Positions 16,451 to 25,992 of a DNA stretch of 64,000 nt are shown piece by piece. The notes under the pieces are model-generated. The model made no database searches and was not told where the DNA came from. It worked only from the letters and a program-made list of their open reading frames with translations. The DNA comes from Acinetobacter sp. GSS19. Its GTDB lineage: Bacteria; Pseudomonadota; Gammaproteobacteria; Pseudomonadales; Moraxellaceae. Where the stretch lies: the NCBI RefSeq assembly GCF_028621895.1, contig NZ_CP117520.1, positions 744,001 to 808,000 on the forward strand, given 5' to 3'. Position 1 is the stretch's first letter; each line of letters begins with the position of its first letter. Position numbers and translations under genes: made by a program.

Positions 16451-18097
16451 TTAGATCGTTGCAGAAGCGAGTTGTTGACTACTCGATAATGCTACATCAA
16501 ACATTGAATGTAAAACAGGTTGTTTATTTTTTAAATTCTCGATGAGCATTTCAGCACTGGCCAGTGTGTCCAACACCAGGTTGATCTGAGCTTTCTCAAC
16601 ACTCTTTTGTTGCTCAATCTGTTGCTGAATAAATATCGCAGATTGCAAGAGGGCATTTTGTCCTTCCTGAGCGCCTAAGAATAAAATGGCACCGCCAACC
16701 TCTTTCAGCTGGGCAGGAACAGCCGTTAAACTGTTCACATCCTGATCCTGTAAATATTGTACCAATGACTGGCTACAGAGCTCGATCAGACTTTGCGTTT
16801 CAGTTAATAAAACCACATGGGCTTCATCCAGACGATCCAGTGAAATTTTCATGTTGTTGACTGGAAGCTGCAGGCGACTAGAAGTATGGCGACGTTCCAG
16901 AATTCCGATGGCATTCATAGCAGACAAAATCGCATTCATCAGGTTGTGGGCAAAATTTTCCTCATGCAGAACGTCTGGCTGAGTCAACGCTGCGGCCTGA
17001 TTACAGAGCTCATGATAGGCATCATGCAGATCTAATACTTTAAAGATATTCGCCAGTTCTTTCAGTTTACCTTGCAGTTCCTGGGTTTTTTCAGGACTCA
17101 TGTTTTGGTAGTTGTATTCAATCTCGTTACGGATTTGTGCCATTTCGGTCGTTACCAGCGTACTGATATTGCGAATGGTGTCATAATCCGGACCATATAA
17201 CTGTGTGCTAAACACACGTAATTGGGTGTCGGTGAGGGAATCTTCAGCAATATTTAGCTGTTCACGAATGTGATGCGAAATCTCATCTTCTTGGCTGATA
17301 CATAAACTCAGTACATCTGCACTATCTGCCAAGCTAGCCTTGAATTCACTAGGTGCTGCAAAGAACTGGGCCATATTGTATTCGATCTGGATGAATGCGC
17401 GTAGACGGGCATCGTTCAGGAACAGTTCATCAATATGGTTGAAAGCGACATAAACCAGATTCCAGTATTGCTCGCTTGGCTGTTGCTGAGCGAGACCTGC
17501 CAGATAAGTACCGACCAGTTTAATTCCCTGACGATCTAATTCAGCGGCCTGTTGTTGAAGCAGCTTGTGCAGGCAGAGTTTATAAAGCTGATGCACATAG
17601 CCTGATTTTTCCAATTGTGGTGCTTGTGGAAGCTGAAAATTCGGGTTGACGCAGTCTAAGAGTGGCTCAATGTGTTGGCCTTCATTGGTGAGTGCCTTGC
17701 CCAAGGCGAGTTCTAATCGATTCAAGGTGTCATGCAAGAACTGCGGGACGGTCACTTCACGTAAGCAAATGAATTCGATATAGCGCTTCAACATGGTGGT
17801 GCCTTCACTCAGCGCCAGCATGTCCTGTGTATTAATTTCACTTGGATTGGCCATGATCTTGTGCATCAATTCTGCTGAATACTGCGCAATCCGGGCAAGT
17901 TGTGGCATGTCGATTAGAGCAAGGACTTGAGCACACTGTTCAAACTGATTGAGTGCATCATCTATACCAAAAGGAAGGGTCTGGTCTTCGGCCAACGCAC
18001 TTACTGCAGATTCCACCAGTTTAATCGAGTTATCAACCTCATTTTTTATTATCAATAATGCAGTCGGGTCGAAGTGAATAGAGGTTTGGTAAGACAT
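16451..18097 (-). CDS. fimL: FimL-like protein (Hpt-like helical regulator of twitching motility)
   Basis: This 548-residue, almost entirely helical cytosolic protein resembles the N-terminal Hpt-like part of the chemosensory kinase ChpA but has no kinase, CheW or receiver domain. That describes FimL (about 560 residues in Pseudomonas aeruginosa), which connects the Chp system and the cAMP/Vfr pathway to type IV pilus function. Recognition is from overall architecture and the segment FAHNLMNAILSAMNAIGILE, so confidence is moderate. AAGGTG lies seven bases before the ATG. It is cotranscribed with nudC. Confidence 0.72.
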   Translation of the reverse strand: MSYQTSIHFDPTALLIIKNEVDNSIKLVESAVSALAEDQTLPFGIDDALNQFEQCAQVLALIDMPQLARIAQYSAELMHKIMANPSEINTQDMLALSEGTTMLKRYIEFICLREVTVPQFLHDTLNRLELALGKALTNEGQHIEPLLDCVNPNFQLPQAPQLEKSGYVHQLYKLCLHKLLQQQAAELDRQGIKLVGTYLAGLAQQQPSEQYWNLVYVAFNHIDELFLNDARLRAFIQIEYNMAQFFAAPSEFKASLADSADVLSLCISQEDEISHHIREQLNIAEDSLTDTQLRVFSTQLYGPDYDTIRNISTLVTTEMAQIRNEIEYNYQNMSPEKTQELQGKLKELANIFKVLDLHDAYHELCNQAAALTQPDVLHEENFAHNLMNAILSAMNAIGILERRHTSSRLQLPVNNMKISLDRLDEAHVVLLTETQSLIELCSQSLVQYLQDQDVNSLTAVPAQLKEVGGAILFLGAQEGQNALLQSAIFIQQQIEQQKSVEKAQINLVLDTLASAEMLIENLKNKQPVLHSMFDVALSSSQQLASATI

Positions 18098-18223
18098 GTA
18101 TCTGCACCTTTCCTAGTGTTATTTCTGTTGTGTAGGCCCCAAAAAAGGGGCTAATTTGTTCAAGCTCAAATATAGCCTAACTTTTCAGGCTTTAAATACA
18201 AAAAATAACAAAGCCTTCAAAAT

Positions 18224-19582
18224 TTATTTAGCAAAAAAGCAAGACTCTCCATGTTTTTCTTCATATTGTTTGACCCAAGTCTCATGTATGGCGAGCTCTT
18301 GCTCACTTGGCAGAATAACCGGCAAGTCGACTTGCAACAGTGGTCGGCTACTTTGGCCGGACTGGCTTTCGTGATGTGAAAGAGCGTCCATATCGAAAGA
18401 GACCTGACCGCCGGTCATCGCCAAATAGACATCTGACAGAATCTCTGCATCAAGTAACGCACCATGGAAGGTACGATCACGTGCAGGGATTTCATAACGT
18501 CTAACGAGGGCATCCAAGGAGTTTTTCTGTCCAGGGTGTTTGCTCTTGGCCAAGGCCAAGGTGTCCGTCACTTCACAGACCTCGGATAATGCCAGTAGTC
18601 CTGCACGTTTGAACTCCATATCCAGAAAGTTCATATCGAAGGTGGCGTTGTGCGCAATAATTTCGGCGCCTTTTAGGTATTCGAACAAAACATCGGCGAT
18701 TTCGGCATAGGTCGGTTTGTCCTGCAAGAACTCATCAGTAATACCGTGCACGTTCACTGAATCACCGACCGGTTTTTGCGGATTGATATAAATGTGAATC
18801 GAGCTACCCGTAAGTTTGCGGTTGACCATTTCAATCGCACCGACCTCAATGATGCGATCCCCATCTTGATAATAAAAACCGGTGGTTTCTGTATCGAGGA
18901 TTAGTTGGCGTGGACCATGTAATTCGAGTTGAGCTGGGGTGATTTTAATTTGTGGATGTACTGCACCTAATCCTATTTCTGATTCTTGAGTGGTTACAGT
19001 TTCTTCTGCCGCTTCCATTAAGGTTGTTTCTTCCTCAGCTGAATCATCGTCTAATAATTCAAAGCCGAAAGGATCATCGAGGAGCCAGTCCTGTTCTTGA
19101 GGTGTATCCGTATCGATGACTGTTTCGCTCAGCAGGTTTTCACTACTTTTAAGATGGTTCTGGCTGACCTGATCTGCACCGAGATTGGCCAGTTGGTCGG
19201 CCATTTCATTACCGGGATGACCGGCATGGCCTTTGATCCAGTTCCATTCAATCTGGCGTTTTTGACAAACGGCATCCAGTTTTTGCCATAAATCCGGATT
19301 TTTGACATCTTTCCAGTTTTTCTTTTTCCAGCCCTGAATCCACTCTGTAATGCCCTGTTTGACGTAATTGGAGTCAGTCCAGACAATCAGTTTCGCCTCC
19401 ATTGGGCAAAACGAAACGCCTTCAATCGCGGCAGTTAGCTCCATGCGGTTATTGGTGGTTTGTGCTTCACCACCAAACAGTTTGTGCTCACCTTGTTCAG
19501 TAATGATATATGCGCCCCAACCGCCCAAGCCCGGATTGCCGCGGCAAGCTCCATCAACATAGAGAGTGATTGTTTGTGACAT
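18224..19582 (-). CDS. dnaQ: Fused RNase HI - DNA polymerase III epsilon subunit (RnhA-DnaQ)
   Basis: This is one uninterrupted frame of 452 residues. Residues 1-145 are RNase HI, with catalytic residues in YVDGACRGNPG (Asp), RMELTAAIEG (Glu), VWTDSNYV (Asp) and GNEMADQLAN (Asp). An acidic linker of about 75 residues follows. From about 225 the DEDDh proofreading exonuclease shows LILDTETTGF (Exo I), AHNATFDMNFLD (Exo II) and FHGALLDAE (Exo III, His and Asp). GGQVSFDMD matches the place of the beta-clamp motif of epsilon, and the C-terminus ends ESCFFAK, like the alpha-binding tail of E. coli epsilon. In E. coli rnhA and dnaQ are adjacent divergent genes. Both active sites look intact. Confidence 0.95.
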   Translation of the reverse strand: MSQTITLYVDGACRGNPGLGGWGAYIITEQGEHKLFGGEAQTTNNRMELTAAIEGVSFCPMEAKLIVWTDSNYVKQGITEWIQGWKKKNWKDVKNPDLWQKLDAVCQKRQIEWNWIKGHAGHPGNEMADQLANLGADQVSQNHLKSSENLLSETVIDTDTPQEQDWLLDDPFGFELLDDDSAEEETTLMEAAEETVTTQESEIGLGAVHPQIKITPAQLELHGPRQLILDTETTGFYYQDGDRIIEVGAIEMVNRKLTGSSIHIYINPQKPVGDSVNVHGITDEFLQDKPTYAEIADVLFEYLKGAEIIAHNATFDMNFLDMEFKRAGLLALSEVCEVTDTLALAKSKHPGQKNSLDALVRRYEIPARDRTFHGALLDAEILSDVYLAMTGGQVSFDMDALSHHESQSGQSSRPLLQVDLPVILPSEQELAIHETWVKQYEEKHGESCFFAK

Positions 19583-19802
19583 AGATCAAAAATCCAAAAA
19601 CGTGTGAGTGGGAAAAAGCGAAAACATGAAAAGTTATTGTATACGGAAATGGCTTTTTTCAACCTTGCCAAAATGCTTTTTTTAAATTTCTTGTAACATT
19701 TCTGCCTGAAACCCGCTAAATTATGGCCTTGTCTCTCAGACATGCTTCAATAAAATGGCATATCTAAAAAATAAATTTTCACGCGAGTTGTTGGAACTTT
19801 TT

Positions 19803-22800
19803 ATGTATAAATCCACCACTGCGATGTGGCAGCCTTCTGCATCGGTCTTTTTTAAAATTACGCTCTTAAGTTCGGCCTTGGCAGCGTTGGGGATTACGAC
19901 AGGTTGTTCTTCCACTCAAAGTGCAACAACAGTAAATAAATCTAATAACTTAAACTCGAATTATTTAGATGCAGACAGTCTCGATTCACTCGAAGATTTG
20001 TTATCCGCAACGGATATGCAGGCAGTAGAGGGGGATCGTCTGCTCATTCTGAAGCATGGTGATGTGTGGAAGCGCATGACGGTGGGTTTCAAAATGGATC
20101 TGGATCATTGGGATCCGCGTATTGAAGCACAGCGTAACTGGTTTATTTCGCGTCAGCCCTATCTGGATCGTCTAAGTGCGCGTGCCAGTCGCTATTTGTA
20201 TCACACGGTGAAAGAAGCCGAGCGTCGTGGCTTGCCTACTGAACTCGCTCTGTTACCTGTGATTGAAAGCTCTTATGATCCCGCAGCGACCAGTAGTGCA
20301 GCAGCAGCGGGTTTATGGCAGTTTATTCCGAGTACCGGACGCATCTATGGTCTAAAGCAAACCGATTTATATGACGGCCGTCGTGATGTCGTGGAGTCTA
20401 CCCGCGCTGCCTATGAGTTTTTAGGTGGCTTGTATAATCAGTTTGGTTCTTGGGAGCTGGCATTAGCGGCATATAACGCGGGCCCAGGCCGTATTCAGCA
20501 GGCAATTAACCGCAATAAAGCAGCCGGTTTGCCGACAGATTATTGGTCATTAAAACTGCCGCAGGAAACCATGAACTATGTGCCGCGTTTCCTGGCTGTC
20601 GCTCAAATTATCAAAAATCCGCAAGCATATAATGTACGTTTGCCTGCCATCGCGAATCGTCCGCACTTTCGTGAAGTTCAGGTGCCAGCTGCCGTATCCT
20701 TGAATGAAGTATCGGCCATTACCGGTTTGAGTCGTGCTGAACTGTATTCATTAAACCCAGGTTACCGTGCTGAGCATATTGATCCGTCTAGTCCAATGCG
20801 GATTTTGATTCCAGCCGATCTGAGTCCTACAGTGGACAGTAAATTACGTGGTTTAAAGGCAAATACAGGATTGTTGGCCAGTACACAGCCGGTTTTATCT
20901 GATTCAACTGCGGGAAGCAGTACCTCTACGGTACAAACCATTCGTCCTTCTAAAAGTACTCCACCGCCGATGCAGGCTAGTGTGACGCCTGTAAAAACGC
21001 CAGTGGCGCCTGCAGTGAGTCACAGTAAAAAAATCTCGACACCACGTGGCTCGGATGCGCTGGCTGCCTTCGCAGGTTCTGCGGATATTCCAAGTGCACC
21101 GCGTATTCCAGTGGCTGTTACACCTGCAAGCAATATTCAGCCGGTTAGGATTGAACCACCGATCAGCGCTCAAGAACGCGAACAGTTACAGGCTGCGGTA
21201 AAAGCAGAAAATCAGAGTAAGAGTGTCGAAGAGGTTCTACAGCCCAAAGCTTCTCAGGCTGAAAAAGATCAAGTAGTGGCCGAGTTAACAGCTTTGGCAC
21301 CTCAAGGGACAGAAATTGTCGATCCTTATGATGGCAAGATCAAGCTTACCGCGATCCAAACCAGTCAGTCCGTAGCAGAACAGCAGGGCAAAGAAGTGAG
21401 CAAAGGGTTTGCTTATCCAAAAGCCTTGGCTGAAGTGACACCAGCAGATTCAGCTGAAGCCAAACTCAACCGTGGTAAAAACTACGTCAAGACAGATGCT
21501 GAAGTAGTTGTAGTACCACCAAAAGGCAAACGTAGTACTTATACTGTCATGTCAGGAGATACCTTGGCACTCATCGCCATTAAAAATGGGGTGAACTGGC
21601 GTGATGTCGCGAAGTGGAATCAAATTGATCCAGATGCGACCTTATATGCGGGTACGCCGTTATATCTCTATGATGCAAAACCGCAAGCTGCGATTGATAA
21701 ACCAAGTCCAAAACCTGCAAGCAAACCTGAAATTTATCTGGTGAAAGCCAATGATAGCTTAACCAGTGTGGCGAATCAGTTTGAACTGTCTTTGCAGGAC
21801 TTGGCACAGTGGAATGATTTGACAGTGAGCAGCGGATTGCGAGTGGGGCAAAAACTGGTGTTACAGGCACCAGTGGATGAAAACCCAAAATCAGCTGCAA
21901 AACCGGTATCCACTACTGCCAATCCAATCAAGACAAAATCTTATACTGTACAACGTGGCGAATATTTGCAGTTGATCGCGGAACGTTATGATCTCTCGAA
22001 TCAGGAATTGGCGGATTTAACACCAGGACTGACCGCAGGTAGCAAGTTACTGGCTGGACAGAAAATTAATGTACCGGCCAAAGCAGTCACCGGCATTGAA
22101 AAACCTGCAGAGGTGAAAGTCCGGGCAACGAAAGCTGAAACTACCAAAGCCCCACCAGCTTATAAAACTGAAAGCTATAAGGTACAACGTGGAGATACCT
22201 TGTATAGTATTGCCAACCAGTCAAAAATCAGTTTGAGTGAACTCGCTGAACTGAATGATTTGAGTAATACGAGTGGCTTGCGTGTGGGGCAAACAATTCA
22301 GATTCCGGCGGGTAGTACGACTCCAGCGACGTATGTTGTGCAGTCTGGCGATACCCTGATCGGCGTGGCGAATAAATACAATCTGCAATTGGATGACCTT
22401 GCTGATCTGAATGGATTAAGTCGTCAAGCCGGTTTGCGTGTTGGCCAGAAAATTAAGCTGACCGGTGAGCCCGTTGCTGCTGTCAAAGAAGAAATGACTT
22501 CTAAGGCCTCTCCTGAATTCCACGTGGTGAAGTCCGGTGAGACTTTAACGAGCATTGCAAAGAAATACCATTTACAGTTGAACTATTTAGCTGAATTGAA
22601 TGGATTGTCACGTGGCAGTAGTGTTCGTGTTGGGCAGCGTTTGAAGTTAGAGGGTGAAATTGACAAAGCTGAAGTTGTGGCCAAAACTGAAATAAATTCA
22701 AAAGCAGCAGTTAAAACCAGTAATGCAAATACTGAAAAATATACCGTCAAAGCTGGGGATTCTTTAACCTCAATTGCTGCACGTGTCGGCATTTCAATCA

Positions 22801-23027
22801 AAGAATTGGCCGAATTGAATGACTTGAGCCCACGCAGTAGCTTGCAACGTGGACAGACCATTTTGGTACCCAAACGCTTCACGGAATATAAAGTGAAACG
22901 TGGTGATACCTTGATTGGCCTGGCCAGCAAATATGGTCTGCAAAGTCAGGAACTGGCTGAAATGAATGATTTGAAACCAAGCACTACATTGCGTATTGGT
23001 GATGTGATCAAGGTGCCAAATTTATAG
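19803..23027 (+). CDS. mltD: MltD-like membrane-bound lytic transglycosylase with eight C-terminal LysM repeats
   Basis: This 1074-residue protein would cleave peptidoglycan glycan strands in the periplasm. The N-terminus has a hydrophobic segment ending GITTGCSS, a probable but not canonical lipobox. The SLT domain (about 100-290) carries the catalytic Glu in PVIESSYDP plus AAAAGLWQFIPSTGR and AAYNAGPGR. A Pro/Ser/Thr-rich linker follows. Eight LysM domains fill the C-terminal half, the last ending at the stop codon. E. coli MltD has two. The start at 19803 gives a better signal region; ATG 19755 would add 16 residues. Confidence 0.9.
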   Translation: MYKSTTAMWQPSASVFFKITLLSSALAALGITTGCSSTQSATTVNKSNNLNSNYLDADSLDSLEDLLSATDMQAVEGDRLLILKHGDVWKRMTVGFKMDLDHWDPRIEAQRNWFISRQPYLDRLSARASRYLYHTVKEAERRGLPTELALLPVIESSYDPAATSSAAAAGLWQFIPSTGRIYGLKQTDLYDGRRDVVESTRAAYEFLGGLYNQFGSWELALAAYNAGPGRIQQAINRNKAAGLPTDYWSLKLPQETMNYVPRFLAVAQIIKNPQAYNVRLPAIANRPHFREVQVPAAVSLNEVSAITGLSRAELYSLNPGYRAEHIDPSSPMRILIPADLSPTVDSKLRGLKANTGLLASTQPVLSDSTAGSSTSTVQTIRPSKSTPPPMQASVTPVKTPVAPAVSHSKKISTPRGSDALAAFAGSADIPSAPRIPVAVTPASNIQPVRIEPPISAQEREQLQAAVKAENQSKSVEEVLQPKASQAEKDQVVAELTALAPQGTEIVDPYDGKIKLTAIQTSQSVAEQQGKEVSKGFAYPKALAEVTPADSAEAKLNRGKNYVKTDAEVVVVPPKGKRSTYTVMSGDTLALIAIKNGVNWRDVAKWNQIDPDATLYAGTPLYLYDAKPQAAIDKPSPKPASKPEIYLVKANDSLTSVANQFELSLQDLAQWNDLTVSSGLRVGQKLVLQAPVDENPKSAAKPVSTTANPIKTKSYTVQRGEYLQLIAERYDLSNQELADLTPGLTAGSKLLAGQKINVPAKAVTGIEKPAEVKVRATKAETTKAPPAYKTESYKVQRGDTLYSIANQSKISLSELAELNDLSNTSGLRVGQTIQIPAGSTTPATYVVQSGDTLIGVANKYNLQLDDLADLNGLSRQAGLRVGQKIKLTGEPVAAVKEEMTSKASPEFHVVKSGETLTSIAKKYHLQLNYLAELNGLSRGSSVRVGQRLKLEGEIDKAEVVAKTEINSKAAVKTSNANTEKYTVKAGDSLTSIAARVGISIKELAELNDLSPRSSLQRGQTILVPKRFTEYKVKRGDTLIGLASKYGLQSQELAEMNDLKPSTTLRIGDVIKVPNL

Positions 23028-23034
23028 GAAGGAC

Positions 23035-24888
23035 ATGAGCACGATGCGTCAGTTTTATACTCGGGTTCCATCACTCGCACTTGTATTCGGACTCAGTATG
23101 CTGGCGCAAGCTGTGTCTGCTGCCTTGCAGACCACGCCGTATATCGCCTTACATACCCAGCCACGCTATAGTGGCTTGGCCGCCCTGCCTTATGCGAATC
23201 CCAAGGCTCCTAAAGGCGGTTTGCTCAGTACCGCTAGCATGGGAACCTTTGATAATTTAAACAGCATGAATGGCAAGGGGAGTTCCACCGAAGGGGTTAA
23301 TTATCTATTTGATTCCCTAATGGACAGTTCATTGGATGAGCCTGGTGTACTGTATCCGCTGCTGGCAGAGAAAGTCACCTTTGATCCAGAAAAAACCAAA
23401 TTCGTGATTTTTCATCTTAATCCTAAAGCCCGTTTTAGCAATGGTCAGCCGTTGACTGCACAAGATGTCAAATTCACCTTTGATACCTACCAGAGCAAAG
23501 CCAACCCGGGATTGCAGATGTATATTTCGGATCTGGCAAAAACTGAAGTCTTGTCCAAGTACCAAGTCAAATTTCATTTTAAATCTGACAATAACTCGGA
23601 AATGCCACTGATTCTGGCGACCTTGCCGATTTATTCCAAGCAGGACTGGCAAGGCAAGGACTTCAGCCGTATCAGTATGCAGCCGATTTTGGGGTCAGGA
23701 CCCTATGTGATTGACCGGATTGATGCCGGACGTAGTATTACCTATAAACGCAATCCCAATTATTGGGGGAAAGATCTGGTCATCAATCGTGGCCGTTATA
23801 ATTTTGACAAAATCAAATATGTCTATTACCGCAATCTAGATATTGCCTTTGAAGGTTTTAAATCTGGGCAATATACCCTGCATGAGGAAATGACTGCGCG
23901 TAAATGGGTCACCGAATATCGGTTTCCTGCAGTGACGGCCGGAATGGTAAAAAAATACCGTTTCCAGCATCACAACCCGATTGCCACACAAAGTTTTATT
24001 TTTAATACCCGCCGTAGTCCTTTTCAGGATATCCGTCTACGCCAAGCTTTAACATATGCCTATGATTTTGAATGGCAAAACAAGGCGCTGTTTTATGGTC
24101 AGTATCGACGCCTGCAGAGTTATTTTAGCAACAGTGAGTTAGAGGCACGCGGTACACCAAGTGCTGCAGAAATGCAGATACTCAAACCGTTATTGTCGGG
24201 TTTGCCGCCCTTACAGCGTCAAGGGGTCATGTTGAACTGGAAATATCCGGTTTCCGATGCCAGCGGATTTAACCGCAATAACCTGTTGGTTGCCCGTCAA
24301 ATGCTGTTAGACGCGGGTTATCCAATTCGCGGAGGGCAACTTTATGATCGTCAGGGCAAGCCGATCCAGATCGAATTCCTGATTCATCAGGATGGTTTAC
24401 AGCGCACCTTGATGCCATTTGTCCGCAATCTGAAAAAACTCGGGATTGTGGTGAATATCCGTCAGGTTGATTTGCCGCAATATATTGAACGGATGCGCCG
24501 CTTTGATTTTGATATGACCACTGGGGTCATGCCGCAGTCACTGACGCCGGGGAATGAACAGGCTCAGCTCTGGGGTAGTGCTGCTGCGGATCAGGTTGGC
24601 AATTTCAATTATGCCGGGATCAAGAGTCCGGCAATTGATCAAGTTGTACAAAGTGTGATTCGTGCGCCGAACCGGCAACAACTGGTGATTCGTACCCGTG
24701 TATTGGACCGTTTATTGCGTGCAGGTTATTATCAGATTCCAACCTACGGTAAAGGTGAGAACTGGCTGGCTTATTGGAACATGTATCGTCAGCCACAAAT
24801 CAAGCCTAAACTGTCTACCGGGATTGATTATTGGTGGGTCGATTCTAGACAGGCACAAAAAGTAAACCAATACCTACGTCAACAATAA
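23035..24888 (+). CDS. yejA: Peptide ABC transporter substrate-binding protein (YejA type)
   Basis: This 617-residue periplasmic protein of solute-binding family 5 has a signal peptide (ALVFGLSMLAQAVSAA, cleavage near residue 30). It has family segments GTFDNLNSMNGKG, GSGPYVIDRIDAGRSITYKR and DIRLRQALTYAYDFEW. YejA binds peptides and, in E. coli, the antibiotic microcin C for import. The gene begins only 8 bases after the transglycosylase gene, so it may share that transcript. Two permeases and a double ATPase follow in the order yejABEF. Confidence 0.9.
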   Translation: MSTMRQFYTRVPSLALVFGLSMLAQAVSAALQTTPYIALHTQPRYSGLAALPYANPKAPKGGLLSTASMGTFDNLNSMNGKGSSTEGVNYLFDSLMDSSLDEPGVLYPLLAEKVTFDPEKTKFVIFHLNPKARFSNGQPLTAQDVKFTFDTYQSKANPGLQMYISDLAKTEVLSKYQVKFHFKSDNNSEMPLILATLPIYSKQDWQGKDFSRISMQPILGSGPYVIDRIDAGRSITYKRNPNYWGKDLVINRGRYNFDKIKYVYYRNLDIAFEGFKSGQYTLHEEMTARKWVTEYRFPAVTAGMVKKYRFQHHNPIATQSFIFNTRRSPFQDIRLRQALTYAYDFEWQNKALFYGQYRRLQSYFSNSELEARGTPSAAEMQILKPLLSGLPPLQRQGVMLNWKYPVSDASGFNRNNLLVARQMLLDAGYPIRGGQLYDRQGKPIQIEFLIHQDGLQRTLMPFVRNLKKLGIVVNIRQVDLPQYIERMRRFDFDMTTGVMPQSLTPGNEQAQLWGSAAADQVGNFNYAGIKSPAIDQVVQSVIRAPNRQQLVIRTRVLDRLLRAGYYQIPTYGKGENWLAYWNMYRQPQIKPKLSTGIDYWWVDSRQAQKVNQYLRQQ

Positions 24889-24921
24889 CTACAGCTTAAA
24901 GTCATAAGGAACCTCGTTTCG

Positions 24922-25992
24922 ATGGGCACATATATATTAAAAAGACTGCTGTTGATTATTCCTACGCTGTTTTTCATCTTGCTGATTAACTTTGTGGTGA
25001 TTCAGCTGGCACCCGGAGGCCCTGTCGAGCAAGCCATTCAGCAGGCAGAAAGCTTTCAGGGAATGAAAGGTGCTGCTGGGGCGGAAACGGCAAATACGCC
25101 GAATAGTCATTATCAGGGTGCACGTGGTCTCAGTGAAGAAATGGTGGAGAAAATTAAGGCCCAGTATGGCTTTGACAAGTCAGCGCCAGAACGTTTCTGG
25201 ATTATGCTGAAGGGGTATCTGACGCTGGATTTTGGTACCAGTTTTTTTAAAGACAAACCAGTGACTCAGCTTCTCTATGAAAAAATGCCGGTCACCATTT
25301 CCCTGGGATTATGGAGCACCTTGCTGATCTATCTGGTGTCGATCCCGCTGGGCATCAAAAAAGCCAAACAGCATGGCATGATCTTTGATAAAGCGACCTC
25401 CTTGTTGCTGGCCGTGGGTTATGCAGTTCCGGCTTTTGTGTTTGGTGTATTGTTGATTGTTTTTTTTGCTGGGGGAAGCTACTTTCAATGGTTCCCGTTA
25501 CAGGGGCTGGTTTCAGAAAATTTCTATGAACTCAGCTGGCTAGATAAGATTCAGGATTATTTCTGGCACATGACCCTGCCATTATTGACCATGGTGTTGG
25601 GCAGTTTTGCCGGCCTGACCTATCTCACGAAATATTCTTTTATGGAAGAGCTGAACAAGCAATACGTTCTGGCGGCGCGCGCCAAAGGCTTGAGTGAAAA
25701 CCGTGTATTGTATGGACACGTGTTCCGCAATGCCATGCTGATTGTAATTGCGGGCTTGCCTGAGGCATTGATTGGCATTTTCTTTGTCGGCAACCTGTTT
25801 ATCGAAATTATTTTTAATCTGGATGGCTTGGGGTTACTCGGTTTTGAAGCCGTGGTGCAACGTGATTATCCGGTAATTTTTGGCACCCTGTTTATTTTTA
25901 CCTTGTTGGGACTACTCTTGCGGCTGGTCAGTGATGTGTTGTACCAGATTATTGACCCACGGATTAACTTTGATGCACGAGGAGTGAAATAA
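24922..25992 (+). CDS. yejB: ABC transporter permease YejB
   Basis: This 356-residue inner membrane protein of the DppB class has a first helix LLLIIPTLFFILLINFVVIQ and a long periplasmic insert. The EAA loop is at VLAARAKGLSENRVLYGHVFR, which contacts the ATPase. The insert GMKGAAGAETANTPNSHYQG is typical of YejB. Its last base overlaps the first base of the next permease start (TAATG). Confidence 0.92.
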   Translation: MGTYILKRLLLIIPTLFFILLINFVVIQLAPGGPVEQAIQQAESFQGMKGAAGAETANTPNSHYQGARGLSEEMVEKIKAQYGFDKSAPERFWIMLKGYLTLDFGTSFFKDKPVTQLLYEKMPVTISLGLWSTLLIYLVSIPLGIKKAKQHGMIFDKATSLLLAVGYAVPAFVFGVLLIVFFAGGSYFQWFPLQGLVSENFYELSWLDKIQDYFWHMTLPLLTMVLGSFAGLTYLTKYSFMEELNKQYVLAARAKGLSENRVLYGHVFRNAMLIVIAGLPEALIGIFFVGNLFIEIIFNLDGLGLLGFEAVVQRDYPVIFGTLFIFTLLGLLLRLVSDVLYQIIDPRINFDARGVK

